Shown: positions 1 through 10,354 of the stretch, piece by piece
Layout of the letters: every line of letters begins with the position of its first letter
How positions within the stretch are numbered: the stretch's first letter is position 1
Source: Porogramme epimiltina
Taxonomy: Eukaryota; Basidiomycota; Agaricomycetes; Polyporales; Polyporaceae
NCBI GenBank assembly: GCA_900155495.1
Contig: FTLJ01000296.1
Span: 1 to 52,345 of the forward strand
Direction of reading: 5' to 3'
Length of the DNA stretch: 52,345 nt
Program-made: the position numbers and the translations under genes
Notes under the pieces: generated by a model
The model's input: only the letters and a program-made list of their open reading frames with translations
Databases searched by the model: none
What the model was told of the DNA's origin: nothing

Positions 1-684
1 GAGGAGGGGAGGGGCGGGGAGGGGACAAAGGTAAGGTAGTAGGGTCAGGTAGTGCCCACAGCGGGGGCAGGAAGAGAGGCCGTTCTGGGCGAATGTGGCC
101 CGGGGACGGTGGCCCGGGCACAGTGGCCGCCCAGCTGGGCTTCGGAGCTGCGAATGCGGAGGTGCTAATCAGTCGGTGGCGGGCCATCGTCCCGGAAAGA
201 CGTCATCTCCCATATCGCCGGCGCCACCCGCGGGATCAGCGACTCGGGGCGGGAGAATTCTGGGTCTGCGGGCAGAGAGCAGCACGAGTGGCATTGGGAG
301 GTCATGAGTACTAGGGAATCCAGCCGAGGTGTACTACGACGGACACGGACGCGGTATGTACAATACGATGTGCAGTAAAAAGCGATAAATCGGGAGAGAC
401 GCGAGACAGATGTAGATGTAGACCAGTCAACGGAGCCCTAGGACGGAACGGGGATATCTTGGCTTGTGGGGGGGTAGGGGTAAGTGAGAGATGGAGATGG
501 AGATGCGCTGCAGAAGAGTCATGGGTCATAACGGGCGTAACAACAAATGTAATAACATAGAGTCATAAAGGCAAGAAGCGTTAGCAGCGAACATGCGGCC
601 TAGCGTGGGGAGGTGAGGGTGGGAGTGGGTCAGGCGGTCGGGGGAGGGGAAAGAGTCCAGAGTCAGGGAGGCGATAAGCCAGTG
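1..684. other. Non-coding flank, 3' side of the Rab gene
   Basis: No recognisable gene. The first 30 bases are a G-rich polypurine run, and short open frames on both strands have no family resemblance. The right-hand part probably holds the 3' UTR of the minus-strand Rab gene that ends at 685. Confidence 0.5.
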
Positions 685-2080
685 CTATGTCGAGCAACAA
701 CTCCACGAGGAACCGGTGGCTGCGCGAGCCTTTTCGCGGGCCTCCTCTTGGTCGGCCTGAGCTGCCCACACGGGCGTCGTGCTCGAGAGCAGCACGCTGT
801 CCCGTCTCTTCATCTCGTTCTCCTCCTCGATTTTGTCCTTTTTCTGGATGATGGCGTCGATGAGGCTGTCGAACAGGTGCTGTATCCCTGCGGTCCCGAG
901 GACAAGGGTCAGTCCCACGCGGCGGACATAGAAAGCTTCGGGTGGCGCACCGTAGTCGTCCTTCGCGGACACCTCAAACAACTCCATGCCCTTGCGCAGG
1001 CCCCACTCCTGGTCCTCCGCCGTCTCCGCCTCGTCGTCGTCCTCGGGGAGGCTGTTGCTGCTCCCGTCCGCGATCTCGTTCCATCCAGGCCGGTACGCGA
1101 ACCGCGACGGGTTAGGTCGTGCGCCCGCGGCATTAGTGGAGTTGGACCTTGGCAACAGGAGATCTCCGCTCTTCGCACGCGGGCGAGTGTAGGCGGTGGT
1201 GCTCGAGCGCTTGATCGCGGACGACCGTGGGTCGTTATAGGAGCTTTCCGGCTCAGGGGGCGGGGAGACGGTTTTCGGGGAGGTCAAAGCGGGCACGGAT
1301 CGCATGCTCGTAAATGAAGTAAAGCGGGGACGGATGTAGGAAAATGTGGACGGCGCGACAGGTGGCGGTGGAGGCGTTGGCGGGCGTGGTGGTGGAAACC
1401 AGGTATGTAGTGAGAGGCGGGCAAGGTCCGAGGTGACTTGGCGAAACTGGTGCAGGTCGGCCTTTGCGCCGACGATATAGATAATGAGATCCGGAGAGCA
1501 GTTCTTCTTGAGCTCTATAGTTATTGCAGCCGTCGGAAAGTGAGCGGGATATACGCCAGCGGACGAGGCGTAGATAATAGTGCTTACCTTCCAGCCAGCC
1601 ACGGACGTCTTCAAAGCTGGAGGCGTTCGTAATATCATACAACAACAACGCAGCGTTCGCGCCGCGGTAGTACATGGGTGCCTGGCCACATGGGCGTTTA
1701 GTGAGGCCATACGGTGGTTGCGAACACAAAACGATGGCGCGCACCATGCTGCGAAACCTCTCCTGGCCCGCGGTGTCCCACAGCTGCAGCCTGACCTTGG
1801 TACCATCTACGTTGACCTTCTTGGTGACGAAGAACGCGCCGGTGGTGGAAGTGGTGTTCTTGGGATCGAACTTGCCCTGCGTATATCTGTGCAGGAGGCT
1901 GGTCTTGCCCACGCCTGTGCGACGTGTCAGCGGCCTCGAGGCGCGAAGGGGGGCGACACTCGCGCGGTTTGCGGGGAGAACTTTGAGCTTACCTGTATTG
2001 CCCATGATGACGATCTTAGCGTCGACGCCTTGGTCATATCTGGCCTTGCGGTAGGGGTCCATACGAGGATAATCCGGCAT
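685..2080 (-). CDS. Rab-family small GTPase with a long insertion before the G5 motif
   Basis: Predicted Rab-type GTP-binding protein of 372 aa, acting in vesicle traffic on membranes. Exons are 2080-1993, 1914-1745, 1681-1588, 1514-951 and 887-685, all joined in phase by GT-AG introns. P-loop GNTGVGKT at residues 27-34, switch II WDTAGQERF at 75-83, and the G5 core SAK at 300-302. The C-terminus is CCST, a two-cysteine prenylation-type end. Two oddities: the G4 motif reads AKAD (134-137), not NKxD, and about 160 residues separate G4 from SAK where a normal Rab has about 30. The extra stretch is Pro/Ser-rich with an acidic patch and stays open through a single 564-nt exon. The start is the first ATG of the frame that precedes the P-loop. 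The Rab subfamily is not resolved. Confidence 0.88.
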
Positions 2081-2646
2081 GAGGGGGGATATGACCGTGG
2101 GGGAGGAGGAGGAGGGTTCCGCAAGGGAGCGGGGGCGGGGAGAGGACGAGCAGCCGCCTGGGAGCTGGCTCGGATAGCGGGCGGGAGGAGAGGAGGGAAG
2201 AAAGAGAGACTGATGCTCTATTCAGCCGTTTGAGATGCAGAACCACACCCGCCACGTGCGTCTATCGCCTCCTCGCAGGCGCTTAAGGCGCTTCCTCGGC
2301 CACCCGGGGCGGGACCGGCGCCCTGGGTCGCCTGGGCGGTGGCCAGGGGTGGCAATGTCCCCGCCGGCGCCTCTCCCGTCCTTCCTGTGGCCGAGTGCCA
2401 CCCGCAGCGGGACGAGCTCCGTGCCAGGGACGCCAATCGCACACTCGGACGCGATCTTGCGTGATGGCGCCGGCCCATCCAGTTCAGACACTTGTCAGAC
2501 ACGATGCTAGGCCCTCCGGCTCCCCACTCGCCCGCAGCTATATCCGGGTACATGGCATGTAGAGGGGCATGCGCGCATATTTTTGGTCGTGCTCAAACAG
2601 TAAATCACATAGTGCTATACACCTACAACGCCGCAGCCGAGACCCT
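2081..2646. other. Intergenic: Rab promoter and eS7 3' end
   Basis: Between two minus-strand genes. It holds the upstream region of the Rab gene and the 3' UTR of eS7. The stretch 2235-2500 is GC-rich and open in several frames on both strands (up to about 110 codons), but none resembles a known protein, so no gene is called. Confidence 0.5.
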
Positions 2647-3373
2647 CTAGTCCTGCGCCTGCACCGGGAACTCGAACACGACATCCTTTCCTGTCAGACG
2701 GCGGTAGACAGACGAGAACGAGTCGAGCTTGTACTCCAATGACGTCGCGTCCTTGGCGTCAAGGAAGCTGAAACATTCTTGCTGTCAGCCACCATCCGCA
2801 CTCGCCGGACTGCTGTACTTACACCTTGAGGAGTTTTGAGCCGTCGACGGCCACCCGCGTCCTCTTGCCAACAATCTCCGTGGGGAAGACAAGGTCCTCG
2901 AGGATCTTCTCGTGGACGTTGGTGAGGGTGCGGCTACGGGGACGCTTCTGCTTGACGCGGGAGGTCCGGGTGGGCTTGCGCAGCATCCGGCGCTGAGCAA
3001 CGAAGACGACATGGCGGTCGGAGAACTTCTTCTCGAGCTCACGGGTCAGCCTGCCGAGTGCGTTTGCGTGCGATCAGCCCCCCAATCTCCCAGGCTCGCC
3101 AGGCGAACGGCGGATCCGTACGAGAACTGACCTTTGCTGAACCTTGTGGAAGGCCTTGAGCTGGGGGACGGGGACAAAGATGACAATAGCCTTCTTGCCA
3201 CCGCGGACGTCGACCTCACGGGCGGCAGAGATTTGGAGGGGGCGGAGCTCGCCCTTGAGCTCAGGCGCGCTGTTCTCAAGGTCGATTATGGCCTGCGCGA
3301 CGGCAGTCTCAGTTTCATCGGGGGCGGTCCTGGGCGCGTTGGCCGTGCGGAAGATCTTGTGTTGGACGGACAT
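2647..3373 (-). CDS. RPS7: 40S ribosomal protein eS7 (S7)
   Basis: Cytosolic small-subunit ribosomal protein eS7, 196 aa, close to the usual length of the family. Exons are 3373-3132, 3050-2823 and 2767-2647, all in phase with GT-AG introns. Recognised by the family core: [19 protein letters not shown], then [54 protein letters not shown], and [14 protein letters not shown] at the C-terminus. The start MSVQHKIF fits the short N-terminus of eS7 proteins. A further intron probably lies in the 5' UTR just upstream, as is common for fungal ribosomal protein genes. Confidence 0.96.
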
Positions 3374-3390
3374 CTTGTTGCTTGAGGGTC

Positions 3391-3543
3391 CTGTGGGGAG
3401 GGATACAGTCTCCGGTCAGCATCCATACTGAGTTCGCGCAATCCATCCCATTCCGCCCTGCTCCTTCCTCTCATTCTTCCAGATACGCCAACCAACACCG
3501 TCCACAGCCCATCTGTGCAGCAAAACAGCATAATGGTACTCAC
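3391..3543 (-). other. Probable 5' UTR intron of RPS7
   Basis: On the minus strand a strong donor (CTCG|GTGAGTACC) and an acceptor (CCCCACAG|GACC) bound a 153-nt stretch that ends 17 nt before the RPS7 ATG. Inferred from splice consensus only. Confidence 0.5.
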
Positions 3544-3846
3544 CGAGCCTGTCGCCGTCGTCGATAGTGAGTCCGTTGGGTGCCTTCACGCCAATACTTT
3601 GTGAGCGCCGATGCCGCTCGGGTGGGAAAAATGAAAACAGGCGCAAATACAAGGCGTCTGAGATCGGACCGGCGCTCCGGCCATCTTCATCCGTCCTTCC
3701 ACTTTCTTGAGGCTGCTCAAATCCCCGTCTTCGCTTCCCCAGACGCTCCCATGGTGCCTGGAGCTTCCTGGACCGCGCAAGTTAATTCACGAACTATCAA
3801 TCCAACAAACTCTCAAGAATCTCATTCCGTCCGTCGCAGATACAAA

Positions 3847-5521
3847 TCATGATCCTTCGATTGGCAACAGTGGTACCACGCCCGGGTCTGTATCCATGTC
3901 CCACTCGTATTGTATAGTCGATGCTATGGATCCGACTACCCTATCGAAAACGAGGGGCCTTTCCAACACACTACTGATCTGCGTTTCTGACATTGAGCTC
4001 CATTCGGTGGTTTTGCGATGGGCCTTCTGTAGGTCCAGAAGGAAGCGAGACACCAATATGGAGGTGATACTGGCATGCGGACCGCTCTTCCGTTAGTCCT
4101 ATAGTCTCTTTTGAATAGAAACCCGGCGCTATGCTCACGGCTGGGAAAAGAACGTAATGTAACTTGAGCCCGTGTAAGGGCCTTCAACCTGTGAACGTAT
4201 CTGTCAGTTCCCCCGCCTTTCGACGAATAGGTTGACGACCCACAGTCTTGTCAGTTGATAAGGCGAGGTGGAGTATGTTCAGCGTCATGAGCACACTAGA
4301 ATAGTTTCGTTATTACTTGAGATTTCAAGAGAATATAGTTACGACTTACACAAAGTAGCGAGTGCCTTAGCGAGCGAGGCAAGATATAAGTCTCGGCTCG
4401 GATGAGGAAAACAGGAACAATCACCGTCTCGAATTAATACATGCCTCAAGGACACGATGGGTTGTTCCATTCCATCCCGTACTACTCGATCCCGTCGGAA
4501 GTAGTACGCCGTTATAGAAATCAGTATGATATCAACGCAAAGCAAGCATGTTCTGGTGATGAATGTCACTAGTGTCACCCAAGAAAAAATCAGTGCCAGT
4601 CATATGAAGTCAAATTTAATACGAACAGCTGCTCAGTGCAATACCATCAGCGATGTATCACCCTGAAAATGAAGTGAACGTGCCAACCTCGCAAATTGAA
4701 AATTATGAAAATGGCTGCTATCGTATATTGTCATGCATCCGAGACCTTCAAGATTTTGGCCTGTGAGCCCGAGAGGGTAATTTACCTCATAACGAATGTC
4801 AGCTGAATGATATGGCGGCACGTTAACTGTCCCTCACAACATCAGTGGCTACGGGAACCATTCCCAGAACTAATACAATGGCTGAGAGTAGCTTGTTTCT
4901 GCTGAGGGCGAAAGCGCGCAGCGTAGCAAAAGCTGGTCAACAACGCATTTGGTCAGCTCTAGGTTTGGAATGGGGCTTCAGCGTTGCCGTACCTGCGGGA
5001 CACAAAAATTGTAAAATGAATGTCCCGAACATAGCTCTCGACGTTACAGAGCAACTAGTTGGGTTCAAAAATCAATTGAAATAGATGCAAGTAAACACGG
5101 GGTACCGTAAATTACCTCTAGAGACAAATACGATTACAGCCAGTCACAAGGAGATGGAGCGAGAGAACTCACCCAGTCCGACATGGGTATAAAGACGAAG
5201 AGGTTGTACGTATATCCGAAAAGGGCGAGATATCTGTTGAGGTGGAAGAGGATCGTTGCGCCGGTCTTATGACCGTTCCAAAACAACTCGACTTCTTCGT
5301 CAACCGTCGTCACGTATTCATACAAGTAAAGTACTGTTGTGGACACACGGATTAGCCGGTGGGACAGCCCTTCGGAACGTTCGAATCGCACCAGTGCCGG
5401 CAAGCGTGCAGTATCTTGTCACGATGCTGTCAGATATAACTCGTGAGCACAACGGATAGTTGAAAGAAGGGCCGAATAGTGCGAACGCTTTAGCATATTC
5501 GTCGACAGTGCCCGTGAGCAT
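3847..5521 (-). CDS. DUF6533 integral membrane protein, paralogue 1
   Basis: Predicted multi-helix (seven-helix type) membrane protein with the N-terminal DUF6533 domain (YEYVTTVDEEVELFW, then LLFNRY-type HLNRYLALFG). Function unknown. Thirteen exons: 5521-5487, 5426-5392, 5333-5173, 5117-5116, 5054-4993, 4932-4838, 4785-4688, 4628-4627, 4568-4425, 4365-4350, 4295-4244, 4188-4139 and 4069-3847. They sum to 975 nt (324 aa). Two exons are 2 nt and one is 16 nt. They are required to keep frame, and they create PMSDWSC and RDGTRYFVV. All introns are GT-AG, 48-63 nt. The ATG at 5521 is chosen because an earlier in-frame ATG (5596) lies upstream of the TATA element. Tandem with paralogue 2 (6404-8060). 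Exons 4 and 8 are inferred from phase, intron size and the paralogue; cDNA has not been seen. Confidence 0.82.
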
Positions 5522-6403
5522 AGCGCTCGAAGGTGAAGAAGCGCAGCGAGTCAGCGGGGGACCTGGAGGCAAGCTAGCGCTATTTATGTGGGTCACAGCC
5601 GCGCAACGTTAACGTGGGACTAGCCGGGTGGCTTCGAGAATGAGTCGAACTTGAGTACCGGGACTAGGCCAGCTTCCCTGCAAGTATATATTAGCAAGCG
5701 CTGGGTCATCCGTATTCCTTATGCCTGGAGCGTTCCACGGTGACTTCTGCGCAGCGTGTCGCAGGCGTGGCCTACACCCGCGTCTGCCGGTGTGGGGTGT
5801 GTATCTAAAATAACTCAGGGTCGGTAATAACGCTCGAGACACTCGTCGTTGGGGTGCCCGTTTGATAAAGTTGGTGGTCCAATGTCGCGTCAACGTGGCC
5901 ATTCATGCTGTTGACCACTTCGTGAGCGTGTGGCAATTTCGTGTGAACGAAGGACTAGAGAAAACCGAAATCGAAGTGCCAGATACGGGACCTACAATGA
6001 CAGTCAGGAGTCACCAGAGGCCGGGTCGGACATCCCTCCGATTCAACAAAAATTTTGGCTTAAAAGAGAGTCATGGGATCCGAGGTGTCCGAGCCCCCCG
6101 GGATGAGGTCCACAAGAGCCTGCCCGAAACGCATCTGGTCGATATGACAAATGAATCACACGTCACCACGGACGGAACCGCCTGTGTACTCCGGAAAGGC
6201 AGGTTTTGATTAGCTAAGTGCGGGACGCATTTTAATAAAAGATGTCACGGGTGCGAGTATCACAGAAGCTTCAACGGATCTCCCTTGCGCCAGAAGTTCG
6301 ATGCACAAGTGTCATAGCCTCGCTAAAAACAACCTGTATATGTTCTAGCATTATTAACATAGAGCGGTTACAGTACGTACTCCTGCTCTCCAATGGTGCC
6401 ATT
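5522..6403. other. Intergenic between the two DUF6533 genes
   Basis: Promoter of paralogue 1 (TATA element at 5579-5588) and 3' flank of paralogue 2. Short frames on both strands match nothing I recognise. I looked for a decayed third DUF6533 copy and found none. Confidence 0.5.
5579..5588 (-). promoter_or_regulatory. TATA-like element of DUF6533 paralogue 1
   Basis: CATAAATAGC on the minus strand, 58 nt upstream of the ATG. The same ten bases occur 66 nt upstream of the paralogue's ATG. Confidence 0.6.
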
Positions 6404-8060
6404 TCATTCGGCTTCATGTTCTAGAGGGTTTGCCATGGCGTCCGTGGTAGAGTCCGAGTCGTGTGGAATACTCGAACCCAACGAACCGAGCATCCGTTCG
6501 AACGCGACGGATTTCTCCAAGAGCCGATCAAGTCGTGTGTCTGTCATTGACTCCCATTCAATCGTTCTTCTATAAGCGTTCTGCAGGTCGAACAGAAAGC
6601 GGGACACTAGAATTGGGGCTATGCTATGAACAGACATGTTGATTGTTGCGCTTCAGGGGAGAGAAAAAAGGCCCGATAGCCTTAGGACTTACGGCTGCGA
6701 AAAGACAGTAACGTAACTTGCGCGTGCGTACGGGCCTTCAAGCTAACCAATGAGGGTCTTAGCTATCAAGGAACTGCCGGTATGCCTACCGGAAACTTAC
6801 AGCCTGGAGCTTCGATAGGGCCAAGTGGAGCGTATTCAGGGTCAGCAGGATGCTAAAAGCGCCATCAGTTTCCTGGACGTCAAGACTAAAGCCACAACTG
6901 ACATGAAGTACCGCATTCCTGGGATGAGGGGCTACCGTGAGTAGATGAGCGTAGGGAACCCTAACATGGACTTTTACCATCTCGAATAAGCACTTGTTGG
7001 AACGATGCCCCTTGTTCTCCTCGCCCGCTAACGAGTGTCCGATCTCGCCGGAAGTAGAACCATGTTACGAAGAGAAGAATGAGATCGACGCAAATGAGTG
7101 AACCTCCAATGAGGAACGACACTGGACATCATATGTGAGGCTTCAAATGGTGCCACAGGGGCTGGGGTAAGCACAAACCGCTGTGTCAAGATGGCTCATC
7201 AATGGTTTTCACATAGGAGAAAACCTGAACTCACTTAAAGAAGTGATATCCAGAAGGCGGTTCGTGGTATACTGCCATGCACCCAATACCACTAATATTT
7301 TTACCGCCGATATCCTGTGGGTAGTAGTTGACCTATCAGTCAAGGTGAGCGTCAGAAAGCTCAATCAGATGTATATAGGCGTCACTTACAACATTGAGAC
7401 CTAAGGGTGTAACAGCTAAAACAAGAACAACCCCTGCAACGAGTCTATTTCCGCTCAGAGCGTAGGTACGCAGAGAGGCAAACACTTTTCCCCGCCGCGC
7501 ATTTATAGAATTTAAGTAGAAGAGTTTCACGAATGGCGTCAAGACTCACGTGCCGGGAATAGGTACTGCAGCATGTATACGCCAAGCGTTGCCTTGATCG
7601 TCACCGAGCAGCTATTTCAGGGAAAAGGTTAGAGCTGAGCAACAATGAGAGGAAATGCGAACCTCTGATAATGATGAGCCCTTCTATGTACGAGTGCTAA
7701 ACGATATGAAAACTTGCCCATTCTGACATAGGAATGAAGATGGACATGTTATACACGTATCCGAGGAGGTTGCAGTACCGATTCAAGAGGAAAAGGACTG
7801 TTGCCCCAGTCAGTTGGCCGTGCCAAAATAAGCGAAGTTCTTTGTCAAATGTGATGACGTATTCGTATACGACAAATGCTACAAATGAGCCTGTCGGTGG
7901 ACTAGTTCTTGTCCGATACTCGCAGAGCGTACTGGTAATGGCCACCGTACAGTAATTAGTGACAACCCTAAGGGCCCAATGTATGTTAGTGTATAGCCAA
8001 AAGCTAAAGAATTCCAGCGATCACAAACGTTTTAGAATATTCACTGATGAAGTCGGCCAT
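6404..8060 (-). CDS. DUF6533 integral membrane protein, paralogue 2
   Basis: Tandem paralogue of the gene at 3847-5521. It has the DUF6533 core (YEYVITFDKELRLFWHG, FLLNRYCNLLGY), the SDxSC-like PMSEWSC, FASLRTYALSGN, GIGCMAVYH and a C-terminal LVSRFLFDLQ block. Exons: 8060-8029, 7967-7933, 7878-7718, 7664-7663, 7611-7550, 7484-7390, 7332-7235, 7180-7179, 7121-6978, 6918-6903, 6852-6801, 6742-6693 and 6623-6404. They sum to 969 nt (322 aa). Exons 2-12 have exactly the same lengths as in paralogue 1, including both 2-nt exons and the 16-nt exon. The intron after exon 3 has a GC donor (TGG|GCAAGT) where paralogue 1 has GTGAGT. Function unknown. It could be mis-annotated as a pseudogene by tools that do not allow tiny exons. 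Confidence 0.82.
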
Positions 8061-8778
8061 AGTACGAAGAGAGGACGGTCGAGGGCTAGTGGAATGTCGG
8101 GATGAGCGACCTCGAAGACCCTGGAGCTATTTATGCAATCACTGCTGTCGAGGATAAGCTAGAATCATAAGTAGGGGGCACACATGACAGCTCCTCGCAG
8201 CTTCCTACCCACAATCCAGTGAGCGCTGTCCTACTCCTCGTCCTTATTCTTTTTCACGTCGGCTGTGGATCGCTGGTTAGCACTAGTCCTGGGACTTCCT
8301 AGCCTCGCAACTCCGCGCGACAGCTCCTGTTCCTGACATTTACGCTATAGTAGTGCGTGCGATCATACGGAGACCATAAGCCATTGTGATTCCGTTGAAG
8401 TGTCATCAGCCGGACGTCGAGGAAGACGGGTGGACGGAAGGCAGATCTGGATATGTACCGCCTTCGGGCATCACTACCAAGTCCCGGGGCCGAAGATTGT
8501 GGTGATAAGCAACTGAGCTTGAATAGCAACAGTGGAACGCGGTGGCTTCTGTCGAGATAACGGTTTTGAATGGTTTCGGAGTGCCAGATCGTACTCCGAG
8601 CTTATGTCGCATGACGCGCTGTGGGCTGATGAGAATGTGAGGGACACCAATCGTGTCTCGCGTGAAGCAAGATAAAATCGTCTTGATGATAAGGCGTGAG
8701 TTCCAGCGAACAAACTCTGAACAAAGAGATCGTACGTACTTAATTATATGTACACGTCCACGGGGGAAGCAGAAGGTA
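8061..8778. other. Intergenic between DUF6533 paralogue 2 and TTC4
   Basis: Contains the paralogue 2 promoter and the 3' flank of the TTC4 gene. Overlapping short frames (68-95 codons) on both strands show no family features, so no gene is called. Confidence 0.5.
8126..8135 (-). promoter_or_regulatory. TATA-like element of DUF6533 paralogue 2
   Basis: CATAAATAGC on the minus strand, 66 nt upstream of the ATG at 8060. It is identical to the element of paralogue 1. Confidence 0.6.
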
Positions 8779-10033
8779 TTACAATGTTTGCGACTCTCGA
8801 GTCGCCTTGAAATCTTCTACCCACTTCTGTTCCTCTATTCCCTTCGACAACACGGCAAATGTAAGTGTGCCATCGGTCATCTCGAATCCGTCCCTCGGTT
8901 CGCCTTCCTTTGCCTTGGCCGCGTTGAGAACGTCGCGTAGCGTCATCTTCTTGCCGATCTTTAGAAGCCGTCTTCTTCTCGTCCATCCGAAGACCACTAT
9001 GTTACCATCGACATACTCGTTCTTCTTGTCCCATTCCGGCGCGGGCGCTTGAGGGGGAAACATGGCGCTGATATGGGCCGAGAAAGGCGTATTTTCTTGG
9101 AAGTGGGATATGAGATCGGTTGTCGCATATTGAGGGTACATAAAGAGAACGGGAAAGATCATGGAAGTATTGGTGTCATCTTCGGGATCAAAGTGTGGTT
9201 CGTAGGGACTCCTGGCAACATTATCCGGTGCTGACTTGGCAATAATGTTTCGCTCCTACGCGACGTTAAAGTGTGAGGAACACCTTATAGTCAAGACATG
9301 CTTACGTTGTATGCCTCCCGCAAACGTTGTTCTCTGAGCCGTTCTTGCCTAAGTTTCTCTTGTTTCTCCTTTTCTTTACGCTCCTTCGTCTCCTTGAGTT
9401 GAGTTGCCCTTTCCCGCACCCCCTGAACGCTCTTATTATTAGGATCATACTGGAGGCAGCGTTCACAGCAGTCGATGGCTTCGTCATAACGCTCCAGTGC
9501 GTTAAGGGCTAGAGACGATCGATAGTATGCCTTGAATGATTTCAAATTGACTGCGATAGCTCTAGAGCAGTCCTTAAGGACAGAGCCATAGTTCTCTTGT
9601 AGGCACGATCAAGCAATGAAGAGAGATGTGCGGAGGTTTCGCTCACTAAGTTCCAAGTTACATGCTGCGCGATTGCAGAGAAGAGCCTCTAGCAACGATT
9701 TGTCTTCGGGCTTTGCATCGACTCCTTGTGAGTAGAAGCCCAAAGCTTCTCTGTACCGCTTCCCCTTGAAATAGTCATTGCCCTGTTCTTTGAAGTTCTG
9801 GGCAATTTCTACATAGAATCGGGTCATTCATGACAATAATAATAACGCAGAATCCTCTCTTACCTACCATCCGGTGTCCCTTCGTACACGAGGCTTTGCA
9901 ATGCAGTGAGAGCTACGTCGTCGCGATCTTCATCTGGCAATGTCTTCATGAAGAGAGGTACATTGTCGAATGCCGCTAATTTCTCCTCGATGGGCGCGGG
10001 CTGGGGTAGAGGTACGTTGTGTTCTGTGGCCAT
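8779..10033 (-). CDS. CNS1: Hsp90 co-chaperone Cns1/TTC4 (TPR protein)
   Basis: TPR co-chaperone of Hsp90/Hsp70, orthologous by content to yeast Cns1 and human TTC4; 364 aa. Exons: 10033-9868, 9808-9647, 9595-9306 and 9255-8779, all in phase with GT-AG introns. A short acidic N-terminal part (VPLFMKTLPDEDRDDVALTA) precedes three TPR motifs (FKEQGNDYFKGKRYREALGF; AVNLKSFKAYYRSSLALNAL; RYDEAIDCCERCLQYDP). A charged helix rich in K, E, R and Q follows, then ERNIIAK and the C-terminal 'wheel' domain (FPVLFMYPQYATTDLISHFQ, YVDGNIVVFGW). The start MATEHNVPLP is the first ATG that leaves a family-like N-terminus; an upstream in-frame ATG exists at 10123. Confidence 0.9.
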
Positions 10034-10354
10034 TCTATGTCGTTCACTAGTTGGCAAAGGAGCAGGCAGGGCGCAGATGTTGGAAAGAGGGATAGAAGGG
10101 TGGTAGAGTACAGAACAGTACACGCAGATCTGTTCAGCCCTAGAGCCAAGTGACGTGAAACTTTTGCCGTTATGGAATCTAATCTAATCTACCTCCATGA
10201 CTAAGTATGATGTAATTCTCGGCCTGCTTGACTCTAAATGAAGAACGGTGCTCAGGCTACTCTGCATGACTCCTGAACACCGTTAGATCCAAGCTAGCAA
10301 TCGCTATACTGGCCTTGGGCTCTACATCAAGTCCGGCGCTCACGTACATTTTAC
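10034..10354. other. Divergent promoter region TTC4 / L2HGDH
   Basis: A 321-bp gap between divergent start codons, presumably carrying both promoters. I see no clear TATA element and no open frame of interest. Confidence 0.5.

Noticed and set aside
613..1317. Plus-strand open frame of 234 codons opposite the Rab gene
   Set aside because: It is the reverse frame of the GTPase exons, has no recognisable domain, and the minus strand carries intact G motifs with consistent splice sites.
2222..2553. Overlapping frames on both strands upstream of the Rab gene
   Set aside because: GC-rich stretch, no family resemblance, no splice partners and no conserved motif. Treated as promoter/UTR.
4569..4687. 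Stwintron (nested twin intron) instead of two introns with a 2-nt exon
   Set aside because: A nested arrangement would not by itself supply the two bases needed to restore phase. Two ordinary consecutive introns around a 2-nt exon fit size, sites and frame.
5055..5185. Single-intron solution for the exon 3/5 gap in DUF6533 gene 1 (donor AT|GTCGGA)
   Set aside because: It keeps frame but gives an intron over 120 nt where neighbours are near 55, uses a poor donor beside a strong GTGAGT, and removes the MSD.SC stretch. Kept only as an alternative to test.
6404..8060. DUF6533 gene 2 as a pseudogene
   Set aside because: With large exons only, the frame breaks several times, which first suggested decay. 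The same phase gaps occur at the same places in paralogue 1, and small exons repair both, so two intact genes are more likely.
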